In this document: positions 1 to 8,015 of the stretch, one piece after another
How the letters are laid out: the number at the start of each line of letters is the position of its first letter
Position numbering within the stretch: position 1 is the first letter of the stretch
The notes under the pieces: model-generated
Seen by the model: the letters and a program-made list of their open reading frames with translations, nothing else
The model's database searches: none
What the model was told of the DNA's origin: nothing
Made by a program: the position numbers and the translations under genes
DNA from: Mariniphaga anaerophila
GTDB lineage: Bacteria; Bacteroidota; Bacteroidia; Bacteroidales; Prolixibacteraceae
Length of the DNA: 64,000 nucleotides
Assembly (NCBI RefSeq): GCF_900129025.1
Contig: NZ_FQUM01000014.1
Span: 1-64,000 of the forward strand
Reading direction: 5' to 3'

Positions 1-1
1 G

Positions 2-67
2 CTGGAACAGCCAGTTGACGACCTACTCGATCAAAATCAAAATGTCAATGAACTTAGTTTATTTTAA
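2..67 (+). CDS. possible C-terminal tail of a plus-strand CDS cut by the window edge
   Basis: A frame is open from base 2 to a TAA at 65-67 and would encode about 21 residues ending in NELSLF. The base composition differs from the AT-rich repeat that follows. It is too short to identify a family. It could equally be chance, and the upstream sequence is needed to decide. Confidence 0.25.
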   Translation: MEQPVDDLLDQNQNVNELSLF

Positions 68-92
68 GAGTAAAAAATTTATTGCATCAGTA

Positions 93-115
93 ATATCCAA
101 TTATTAATTATTAAC
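93..115. repeat. AT-rich repeat after the permease 1 stop codon
   Basis: On the minus strand the permease stop is followed by GTTAATAATTAATAATTGG. Closely similar copies follow the stops of permeases 2 and 3, and shorter versions follow permeases 4 and 5. The repeat looks like part of the duplicated 3' unit of the permease genes. Confidence 0.5.
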
Positions 116-2476
116 TCATTCATACCTCAGCGCCTCCACCGGATTTCGTGTAGCTGCCCGCCAACTTTGCCAACTAACGGTGAGCAATGCAATTCCCAGT
201 GCCAATACCCCGGCTAATGCGAAAATCCACCAGCTTAAAGTGGTTTTGTAGGCAAAACTTTGCATCCAGCTATGCATGCCGTACCAGGCAATTGGTGTGG
301 CTATTAAAAACGCAATGGCTACCCATCTGATGAAGTCTTTGTTAAGCAAAGTCATAACTTCAGATATTTTTGCCCCGTTTACTTTGCGGATGCCGATTTC
401 TTTTACCCGCCGTTGGATAATAAACATCGATAATCCTATTAATCCGAGAATGGCAATCGAAAGAGCAATAATCATAAAATAGTTTAAAAGCTGTTTAATG
501 TTTTCTTCAGCGGTGTAAAGGCGGTTAAAACGGTCATCCATAAATTCATACGAAAAAATATTGTCTTGCAAATTGTATTGCTGCCATACATTTTCGATAA
601 AAGCCAGCGTTTTGGTTTTGTCGAATGGTGTAATTCTGATGGATAAAGAATTGAAGTTTTCCGGGCGGCACATCATAATAACCGGAGCAAGTTGTATGTG
701 TAACGATTCATAATGAAAATCTTTTGTCACCCCAATTATTCTTCCTACCTGCCCGCTATAGTTGATTTGGTTTCCGATTGCATCCTCAGGAGAATCCCAA
801 CCGATTTTTTTTGCCGCAGTTTCATTTATCAGATAACCGGCATTTGATTCGCTAAATTTTTCGAAATTTTTGCCTGCTGCAAGCTCAATTTTGTATGTGG
901 AAAGAAAACTCTCATCAATGTTGATGTTGGCCAGCCTGAAATCGAGCGGTTTAGAACTTCCGTCGGAAATTACTGTTGCAGAACCGGAATCCCACAGCCC
1001 TTGCGAAGGTGTTCTTTTCGATGCAGAAGCGGAGATAATATTCGGGTTTTGAGCCAGTTGCTGTTTTAATACATCTAATTTTTCGTTGAGCTGCTGAGTA
1101 GATGGAATTACAACAATGTTTTCTTTGTCGAGTCCCAGGTTTTTTTCGTGCAGGTAGTTTGTTTGCTTGAATACAAATAGAAAAGAAATTACTAGAGCAA
1201 TTGATACTGTAAACTGAAATGTTACCAGGCCGCCCCGAAATGCATTATTTCCCGCGGCGATTTTTTCTTTTCCGCCTGAAATTACCGGCTTAAACGACGA
1301 AACAATCAGAACCGGATAAAGAACTGACAGAACACCGGTAACAACAGAAAGAATAACAACACCTGCAATTAAATCTGTGTTTTCAATCATACTCAGATGA
1401 AACCCGTTTCCGATAATCTCATCAATGCTAGAAGCGAAAAGGGAAATAACACCCAGCGCAATTAAAACTGAGCTGAAACAAAAGAAAACAGACTCGGATA
1501 TTAATTGCAGCGTGAGATGTTTTTTTGATGCCCCAACTACCTTTTTTACTTTAATCTCTTTCAATCGTTTTGTGTACATGGCAACATTTAAATTCATGTA
1601 ATTAATGCTGCCAACAATCAGAATCAATAACGCCACCGAAGCAAGGATGTAAATAAATGAACGGCTGCTGTACCAGTTAAAATGAATATCGGTGAGGCTT
1701 TCCAGTCTAATTTTTGTCCATTCAGTTCCGTTTTCGAATTGTTTGTTTATAAAGCCATCCAGTTTGGAATTTATATTTTTGGGCATATGCGGAATTAGTG
1801 CAAATGTCTCATAATTATTGCTTCCCCAGTTTTTCAATTCTTCCTGCCCTACAATTGATTCATAAGTGCTGAACGATATATAGACTTCTGGTTTGAAATG
1901 ACTGTTTTGCCCCCAGTTTTGAAATACGCCCTGAACAACAAAGCTGTATTTTTTCCCCGAGTCATCTTTTACATCCAACGATTTTCCAACAGCATTAGCA
2001 GTTTGAAAAAAACGTTGAGCTGCTTTTTCCGAGATGATTAAAGTAAGCGGTTGCTTTAGTAAGTTTTCATTATTGGGTAGGCCCTTAAAATCGAAAATAT
2101 TGAGGATTTCTGGTTCTGCAAAGCAAGTATTGTTTTCCAGTATTTTTTTATCGCCAGCCCTAAAAACCAGTCCGGTATGACTAACTCTTGCAATATGCTG
2201 AATTTCCGGAATTTCGTTTTTTAGTAACGGCGCAATAGTCGGGGCTACATATTGTAAATGAAGGTTTTCTGCTCCGTCCGGGTCGTAAAAATACCGGTGA
2301 ACCCTGTAAATATTCTTACTGTTTGTATGAAAGGAATCGTAACTCAGTTCATACTTAATCCAGGCAGATATGAGGAATACACTTAAAAAACCTAAAACGA
2401 GTCCAAAAATATTTATGGCTGAATAAAACGGATTTCGTTTTATATTTCTAATTATGGAATAAAAAAAACGTTTCAT
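116..2476 (-). CDS. FtsX/MacB-type ABC transporter permease (permease 1, last gene of the efflux operon)
   Basis: Inner-membrane permease of the long Bacteroidota MacB/FtsX type, about 786 residues. An N-terminal membrane helix follows the RNIKRNPFYSAIN stretch, then a MacB-like periplasmic core, an FtsX block of membrane helices (around FIYILASVALLILIVG), a second periplasmic domain and a final FtsX block ending SWQSWRAATRNPVEALRYE. The start is taken at the internal Met at 2476, because MKRFFYSIIRNI matches the beginnings of the sister permeases and the 16 residues upstream look non-coding. It is the most distal of five tandem paralogues served by the ABC ATPase at 12891-13586. Substrate unknown; families of this type move lipids, peptides or antibiotics out of the inner membrane through an HlyD adaptor and TolC. 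Confidence 0.9.
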   Translation of the reverse strand: MKRFFYSIIRNIKRNPFYSAINIFGLVLGFLSVFLISAWIKYELSYDSFHTNSKNIYRVHRYFYDPDGAENLHLQYVAPTIAPLLKNEIPEIQHIARVSHTGLVFRAGDKKILENNTCFAEPEILNIFDFKGLPNNENLLKQPLTLIISEKAAQRFFQTANAVGKSLDVKDDSGKKYSFVVQGVFQNWGQNSHFKPEVYISFSTYESIVGQEELKNWGSNNYETFALIPHMPKNINSKLDGFINKQFENGTEWTKIRLESLTDIHFNWYSSRSFIYILASVALLILIVGSINYMNLNVAMYTKRLKEIKVKKVVGASKKHLTLQLISESVFFCFSSVLIALGVISLFASSIDEIIGNGFHLSMIENTDLIAGVVILSVVTGVLSVLYPVLIVSSFKPVISGGKEKIAAGNNAFRGGLVTFQFTVSIALVISFLFVFKQTNYLHEKNLGLDKENIVVIPSTQQLNEKLDVLKQQLAQNPNIISASASKRTPSQGLWDSGSATVISDGSSKPLDFRLANINIDESFLSTYKIELAAGKNFEKFSESNAGYLINETAAKKIGWDSPEDAIGNQINYSGQVGRIIGVTKDFHYESLHIQLAPVIMMCRPENFNSLSIRITPFDKTKTLAFIENVWQQYNLQDNIFSYEFMDDRFNRLYTAEENIKQLLNYFMIIALSIAILGLIGLSMFIIQRRVKEIGIRKVNGAKISEVMTLLNKDFIRWVAIAFLIATPIAWYGMHSWMQSFAYKTTLSWWIFALAGVLALGIALLTVSWQSWRAATRNPVEALRYE

Positions 2477-2617
2477 CTGTACAAATTTTTTTGATTTCTG
2501 AATGTTTAAAAAATTGGAAGACATTCAGGAACTTACATAAATTTTAATCACTCCTGTTTGTTAGTTCTGAATGAAGAAAATTCATGTTCGGTTCATAATA
2601 AAAACTTAATTTTTTAA

Positions 2618-2743
2618 TTAGTAATGAGTAATGAACAATTATTAATTCCGGAGATGCAGCTTTCTTAATCAGTAAACGATTGATTACAACGTTGTTCATT
2701 TCTTAAATTATTCATTACACATTTCCAATTATTCATTATTAAC
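2618..2743. repeat. paired AT-rich inverted repeats in the permease 2/permease 1 gap (no gene inside)
   Basis: TAATGA-rich words on the plus strand at about 2620-2645 face the same words on the minus strand at about 2700-2743, where AATAATGAATAATTGG directly follows the permease 2 stop. About 55 bases with no open frame lie between the arms. The gap between permeases 3 and 2 has the same arm arrangement but holds a four-helix-bundle gene. Confidence 0.45.
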
Positions 2744-5077
2744 TCATTCATACCGCAGCGCTTCCACCGGATTCCTTGTTGCTGCCCGCCAGCTTTGCCA
2801 ACTCACCGTTAGCAGCGCAATTCCCAGTGCCAGCAAACCTGCCAGCGCAAATATCCACCAGCTGAGGGTGGTTTTGTAGGCAAAGTTTTCGAGCCATTTA
2901 TGCATGGTGTACCACGAGATTGGCGTAGCGATAACAAAGGCAACGGTTGTCCATTTTACAAAGTCCTTGTTTAGCAAGGTTAGAATTTCAGATATTCTGG
3001 CGCCGTTTACTTTGCGGATTCCAATTTCTTTGGTGCGGTTCAGGCTAACCATAAAAATTTGTCCGAGGATTCCCATGCAGGTAAGCGCAATGGCGATAAG
3101 CGAAAAGAAGGTGATGGATTTTGCCAGCCTTTCCTCTTTTACGTACATTGCCTGAAACTGGTCGTTGTAAAAAGTAAATTCCATGGGGTCGTCGGGCAAA
3201 ATTCTTTGCCAGGTTTTCCGAAGCTCGTCCACTTGTTGCCCCACATTCCCTGGAGTTAAACGCAACGAAAGTGAATTGAATTCGTGGTCGGGGTCATAAA
3301 GCAGTGCCACGGGGGTCAGGTTTGAATGTAATGACTCCACATTAAAATTATTCACCTTGCCAATTACTTTGTAGCCGCCCTCCCGTCCGTTTTTATATTT
3401 TTTGTCGTCAATGTTTTCCCAGCCATAACGTTTCACCGCAGCCTCGTTCATCATACAGGCCTGATTTTTATCCCCGTCCATGAATGTCCGTCCTTCGAGC
3501 AACTGAATTCCCATGGTTTCCAAAAAATTATCGGAAATATAAATGCAGTTTACCAGAAACTCATCGCCATCCACACCACTTCCCATCGACAAATTAATGT
3601 GTCCGGGGTAGCCTCTGCTAAACGTGCTTTCTGACACAAACGGCAGCTTTGTAATTTCGTTTTGCAGGGCTTTTCTGTTTTCAAACAAAGTGGGTAGTTC
3701 TACTCGTAAAAGATGCTCTTCGTTAAATCCTAAGTCGTAGTGTTTTACATACTGAAGTTGTTTGAAGATGAGGATGACTACGGCAATGAGAGCGATTGAA
3801 ACGGTAAGCTGGAAAGTAAGCATAACCTGCTTCCCAATTTGCCTTCCGGTTTTTTTTCTGCCTCCCGAAAGAAAATCGGTAATGTTAAACCGGGAAAGAA
3901 CGTAGATGGGAGCCAGGCTATTCAGTAATACTATGCCGGTAATTGTTGCTGCAAAAACCGGCAGCAACTGGCGAAAATTGACATCGGAAAAATGAATTTC
4001 TCTTCCGAACAGGATACTGGTCGACGGAAGCAGAAACGAAACCAGTATGAGCGAAATGGAAAGTGCAATAAAAATGCCCAGCGATACTTCAATAAGCGAA
4101 TCGACAAGCAAGTGCATTTTTCCCGCGCCGTTGGTTTTGTTGATCCCGATTTCCTTCATTTTTGCATATTGCATCGAAACGGTGTAGTTGAGGTAATTGA
4201 TGCTGGACAAAAGAATAATCAGAATGGCAATGGCCAGAAAAATAAGCAGCACTTTAGAATTGCCCTTGGTGTGCTCGTCTGTCCACCCCAGGTTTAACGA
4301 TGAAAGATAAATGTCGGATATGTTTTGTAATGCCAGACTGTCGGTGCTAGTGTTGAATTGCCCGATTGTGGCATTAAGCTTTTCAGAAAGCCGGGCCGGG
4401 TCAACGTCTGGGTTTAGCAGAAGAAAATGATCGACCGGATAAATGCAAACCCCATGGTCGCACTCCTGCGCCATCTGAAAGTCTTCGTTTTCGCTGTTTA
4501 AAAGTAATTCTGCCTTAAAACTCGAATTTTTGGGAAGGTCTTTTATAATCGCAGTAACAGTGGCGGTAAAATATCCTTCCTGCACAGTGCGCCCCAAAGG
4601 GTTTTTGTCGCCAAAAAGGTTTTTCGCTACCGACTCGGTGATTACTGCCGAATTATTTTGGATAAATGGTTTACTTCCCAGACTTGAAACTATTTCAGTA
4701 GAAAAAATATCAAAAAAATTGTTGTTTGTAGAAATCACATAAGTTACCCGCGTGTAGTCTTTTGTCTCGGGATCTTTAAGCGTAATGGGAAAATACGAAT
4801 ACCCAAGCGGACAGGTTTCGTCAATGCCAGGGTAGTTTTCGGCGAGTATAGCATTTAGTTTATAGTCGAGCCCCGACTTATTTTGTTTGGCATCGTACAA
4901 CCGAAAAATATTTTCGTGCTGAGGAAAATGTGTATTTACATTGTTCTCGGCATTGTAAAACAGAGCAATAAGAATACAGGCCGTAAATCCAATAGCAAAT
5001 CCGCCAATAATTAAAGCTGAATACAGTTTGTTCTTCAGTAAATTACGAAGGGCAAGTTTTATTTTAAATCGGATCAT
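2744..5077 (-). CDS. FtsX/MacB-type ABC transporter permease (permease 2)
   Basis: 777-residue inner-membrane permease paralogous to its four neighbours. The N-terminus has a basic stretch and a helix (LALRNLLKNKLYSALIIGG), followed by a periplasmic core, membrane helices around residues 275-420, a second periplasmic domain, and a C-terminal FtsX block with KEIGIRKVNGARISEILTLLN, ending NPVEALRYE. The first Met fits the usual start of the family. The central domains are well diverged from the paralogues, while the last ~90 residues are nearly the same. It is probably co-transcribed from the tolC end and works with the shared ATPase. Substrate not inferable from sequence. Confidence 0.92.
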   Translation of the reverse strand: MIRFKIKLALRNLLKNKLYSALIIGGFAIGFTACILIALFYNAENNVNTHFPQHENIFRLYDAKQNKSGLDYKLNAILAENYPGIDETCPLGYSYFPITLKDPETKDYTRVTYVISTNNNFFDIFSTEIVSSLGSKPFIQNNSAVITESVAKNLFGDKNPLGRTVQEGYFTATVTAIIKDLPKNSSFKAELLLNSENEDFQMAQECDHGVCIYPVDHFLLLNPDVDPARLSEKLNATIGQFNTSTDSLALQNISDIYLSSLNLGWTDEHTKGNSKVLLIFLAIAILIILLSSINYLNYTVSMQYAKMKEIGINKTNGAGKMHLLVDSLIEVSLGIFIALSISLILVSFLLPSTSILFGREIHFSDVNFRQLLPVFAATITGIVLLNSLAPIYVLSRFNITDFLSGGRKKTGRQIGKQVMLTFQLTVSIALIAVVILIFKQLQYVKHYDLGFNEEHLLRVELPTLFENRKALQNEITKLPFVSESTFSRGYPGHINLSMGSGVDGDEFLVNCIYISDNFLETMGIQLLEGRTFMDGDKNQACMMNEAAVKRYGWENIDDKKYKNGREGGYKVIGKVNNFNVESLHSNLTPVALLYDPDHEFNSLSLRLTPGNVGQQVDELRKTWQRILPDDPMEFTFYNDQFQAMYVKEERLAKSITFFSLIAIALTCMGILGQIFMVSLNRTKEIGIRKVNGARISEILTLLNKDFVKWTTVAFVIATPISWYTMHKWLENFAYKTTLSWWIFALAGLLALGIALLTVSWQSWRAATRNPVEALRYE

Positions 5078-5116
5078 TTTTCAAATTTATTTTGGTGTGA
5101 TTTATACTATTTCAAT

Positions 5117-5134
5117 TAATAATGAATAATTGAT
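5117..5134 (+). repeat. left arm of an inverted repeat flanking a four-helix-bundle gene
   Basis: The sequence TTAATAATGAATAATTGA matches the reverse complement of 5494-5511 at 17 of 18 positions. The two arms enclose the small gene at 5164-5487. Confidence 0.65.
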
Positions 5135-5163
5135 AATTTTTGAGGTGTTACTTTCCTGCTGTT

Positions 5164-5487
5164 TTAATAATCGAAAACAAAATTTTCAATAATTCTTTGA
5201 GGTCTGTTGTAATCGATACAACTGCATCCTGTGTTGTGCAATAGCCTCAGCCAATATTCAGTCTCCCGCGCTTTTTTATACGCAATGCTCATTTTAGCTC
5301 TAAAGTCAGCTTTCGAAATACCGCCGACTGCTTCTTCTGCATTTTCTCCTGTTGAAGTTCCGCTCCGCAAAACCTGTTTGCTGAAAACGTATTCTTTTTT
5401 TTCGGAAGACAAATGCTGGTACATTTTTACAATTCTGATAGCAAATCGATAAGATTTGTCAAGCACTATATTTTCATGATCACTCAT
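5164..5487 (-). CDS. four-helix-bundle protein (S23/IVS, Avd-like family), possibly with altered C-terminus
   Basis: A 107-residue soluble protein of the four-helix-bundle family first known from 23S rRNA intervening sequences and related in fold to the Avd accessory proteins of diversity-generating retroelements. The family signature is clear: KQVLRSGTSTGENAEEA followed by KADFRAKMSIAYKKARETEYWLRLL. Members are usually about 115-130 residues. Here the last ~25 residues (from HNTGCSCIDYNRP) do not resemble the expected final helix, so the gene may be decayed at its 3' end. It lies between two permease genes and inside an 18-bp inverted repeat. Molecular function is unknown for this family outside retroelements, and no reverse transcriptase is nearby. 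Confidence 0.82.
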   Translation of the reverse strand: MSDHENIVLDKSYRFAIRIVKMYQHLSSEKKEYVFSKQVLRSGTSTGENAEEAVGGISKADFRAKMSIAYKKARETEYWLRLLHNTGCSCIDYNRPQRIIENFVFDY

Positions 5488-5493
5488 TATCTT

Positions 5494-5511
5494 TCAATTA
5501 TTCGTTATTAA
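5494..5511 (-). repeat. right arm of the inverted repeat, adjoining the permease 3 stop codon
   Basis: On the minus strand it reads TTAATAACGAATAATTGA, 17 of 18 identical to 5117-5134. It starts about two bases after the permease 3 stop. Similar sequence follows the stops of permeases 1 and 2, so this arm may belong to the permease 3' unit rather than to the small gene. Confidence 0.6.
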
Positions 5512-5512
5512 C

Positions 5513-7930
5513 TCATTCATACCTCAAAGCTTCCACAGGATTTCGCGTAGCTGCTCTCCAGCTTTGCCAGCTCACCGTTAGCAGTGCAATTCCCAGCGCC
5601 AGCAGCCCTGCCAACGCAAAAATCCACCAGCTTAAAGTAGTTTTATAGGCAAAATTTTCGAGCCATTTATTCATAGCATAGTAAGCAACCGGCGTAGCAA
5701 TTACAAAAGCAATGGCTACCCATTTTATAAAGTCTTTGTTCAGCATGGTCAATACTTCCGATACCTTGGCGCCGTTTACTTTGCGGATGCCAATTTCTTT
5801 TACCCGTGCCGATATAAGCAACCACGAAATAGAAAACAGATTGATTACACTAATTAAAACGGCAACCAGAATAAACATCTTGAATATTTTTATCAATTGG
5901 TTTTCTGCATTAAACTGGGAATTGTAATAGTCGGTCAGTACCACATATTCAAATGGATAGTTAGGAAATGTAGCATGAAATTTTTCGCGTATAAACGGAA
6001 GAATTGATGCATAATTGGCAGTTGCTGTTTTTATGGAATAATTTCCCCAAATCATATTTTGTGTCCAGTCAATTAAAATGATGGGGTCGTGTTTTTCTTT
6101 GGCATTACTGAAATCAGTATTTTCTGTCACCCCTACTATTTGGGTGTCAAAATTCTGCAATCCGCTTTCATCACGCATTTTCAACACCTTCCCAATAATC
6201 TCGTCGGGATTGTTAAAGCCCAAAACCGCCAAACACGCCCGGTTAATTATACATTGGTTATTCCCTTCACTATTTGTAAAAAAGTTATTTCCGGCAATTA
6301 AGTCGATTTTGTAATTCGTTATGTAACTGCTGTCAGCCACAACTAATGCGGCTTTGCCTCCTTTTTGCGATTGCTTTTCGTTAAAATTGAAATTGTAAGC
6401 AGGCAAATCTCCCGGAATTGCATTTGAACTTGAGATTCCGAGAATAGAGCTGTGACTGGTTAAATCGTGTTCAAAGGCCTGCAGGTTGTTAATGCGTTGC
6501 GAGGTTTTCCGAAGATTTGAAGGAACTTTTACCACAACAGTATTGGTTAATTCCAAGCCTTTGTCTTTATCAATCAGAAAATTCACCTGTTTATTCATTC
6601 CTGAAATTCCTGAAACAATGGCGATAATAATTACAAACTGTGCAATTACAATCACCTGCCGGAAGGAGATTCCATTCGCAACAGGTTTATATTTCAACGT
6701 TAACAACTCAAGGCTATTAAAACGGCTAATCAACAGAGCTGGCAGAACTCCGTTTACGAAAATGCTTACTGCAAGAATGCCGGAAAGAACTTCAAGGAAC
6801 AGGGGTTGTGCAAAAACCGGCTCAAGCAAAATTCCAAATTCGTTTCGCATAACCGGGAACAACATTCGAACAACAGCAAGCGAAACAATCAATGCAACCA
6901 GATGAATTATAAGAGATTCAGCCAGTGAAGCCGAAATAATTTCTGATGATGTAGCGCCATTTATTTTTTTTATTCCTGTTTGTTTGGCCGAATTTATTAA
7001 TCGTGAAAACGAAAACTGGATGTAGTTAAAACCGGAAGCCGCAAGAATTAAAAGCCCAACCATAAAAATGAGGTAAACATACCCGGCCCGGGAATTGGGT
7101 TCAAGCTCGTTTTTTAACGCGGAGTGCAGATGAATGCTGTTCAGCGGCTGCAAATGATATTTGTGTTGAATATTGTTTTTTTCGAATGTGCTTTTTTTAT
7201 TTTCTGCAACAAGGTTGTTAATTCCGGCTTCCAAGTGGTTGAGGTCTGTATTCTCCTTCAATTTGAGGTAAGTGTAGAAGCCGGTTTCGCCCCACTGTGC
7301 TTTTGCCGGTGGTGGCAGGTGCATATCGTCGTGAAACGAAAGCAAAACATCAGCAGAAAAATGCGCTTGCTTTGGAATATCTCGAAAAACGCCTTCGATG
7401 GTATATTCATGCACCGGGTATTTAAACAAAACCTGCCCGACCGGGTCGATTGCGCCAAAATATTTTTTGGCAGTACTTTCCGAGATAATCGCGGTGTAAG
7501 GCCGGGTTAAAACCTGTGTTTTATTTCCCCGAACAAGTGGAATGGAAAAGACATCCAGAAATCCATACGATGCATGGTAAATATGCTTATTGGTGAAAAT
7601 TTCCTCACCAATTTTATACTGTGGATTATTTGTTTTGGTAATAAAACCTGCTGCTAAAACATTTGGGTATTTTTCGTTAATTGAGGTTGAAATACCCCGT
7701 TCGCATTCCGGGATAGAAAGGCTTAATTTATTTTCGCTGTAGATGTCGGTTGTAATCCGGTAAATATTTTTGTTATCGGGAAAAACGCGGTCGAACCCCT
7801 TTTCGTAAAAAACATAGCCCGAAACCAGTATAAAAGTGATTAAACCGATGCAAACTGATAAGAGCAGAAAAAGAGAATACTTTTTTTCCCGAATCAAGTT
7901 TCTAACTGCGATTTTGATGTAGTAGTTCAT
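5513..7930 (-). CDS. FtsX/MacB-type ABC transporter permease (permease 3)
   Basis: About 805 residues when started at Met 7930 (MNYYIKIAVRNLIREKKYSL). This fits the paralogues better than an upstream Met at 7963. Order: N-terminal helix, periplasmic MacB-like core, membrane block (AGYVYLIFMVGLLILAASG onward), second periplasmic domain, then the C-terminal FtsX block with KEIGIRKVNGAKVSEVLTMLN and the terminal NPVEALRYE shared by all five. It is the most divergent of the set in its central part. Inferred role: one permease half of an exporter driven by the ATPase at 12891-13586; two different paralogues could pair as heterodimers. Confidence 0.92.
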   Translation of the reverse strand: MNYYIKIAVRNLIREKKYSLFLLLSVCIGLITFILVSGYVFYEKGFDRVFPDNKNIYRITTDIYSENKLSLSIPECERGISTSINEKYPNVLAAGFITKTNNPQYKIGEEIFTNKHIYHASYGFLDVFSIPLVRGNKTQVLTRPYTAIISESTAKKYFGAIDPVGQVLFKYPVHEYTIEGVFRDIPKQAHFSADVLLSFHDDMHLPPPAKAQWGETGFYTYLKLKENTDLNHLEAGINNLVAENKKSTFEKNNIQHKYHLQPLNSIHLHSALKNELEPNSRAGYVYLIFMVGLLILAASGFNYIQFSFSRLINSAKQTGIKKINGATSSEIISASLAESLIIHLVALIVSLAVVRMLFPVMRNEFGILLEPVFAQPLFLEVLSGILAVSIFVNGVLPALLISRFNSLELLTLKYKPVANGISFRQVIVIAQFVIIIAIVSGISGMNKQVNFLIDKDKGLELTNTVVVKVPSNLRKTSQRINNLQAFEHDLTSHSSILGISSSNAIPGDLPAYNFNFNEKQSQKGGKAALVVADSSYITNYKIDLIAGNNFFTNSEGNNQCIINRACLAVLGFNNPDEIIGKVLKMRDESGLQNFDTQIVGVTENTDFSNAKEKHDPIILIDWTQNMIWGNYSIKTATANYASILPFIREKFHATFPNYPFEYVVLTDYYNSQFNAENQLIKIFKMFILVAVLISVINLFSISWLLISARVKEIGIRKVNGAKVSEVLTMLNKDFIKWVAIAFVIATPVAYYAMNKWLENFAYKTTLSWWIFALAGLLALGIALLTVSWQSWRAATRNPVEALRYE

Positions 7931-8015
7931 CTGTTTAATTTTTTCAGTAAAGATTTCACTCAAAGCGGAGTCATCTATTGCGATGTGAGTTTTTCAATTA
8001 TTCATTACATATTAT

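Noticed and set aside
2904-4297. Open frames on the plus strand opposite permease genes
   Set aside because: They lie antisense to long conserved genes, have no family resemblance and recur at the same relative positions only because the permease DNA is repeated.
5164-5487. Diversity-generating retroelement (because of the Avd-like protein)
   Set aside because: No reverse transcriptase, template repeat or variable repeat was seen within the window.
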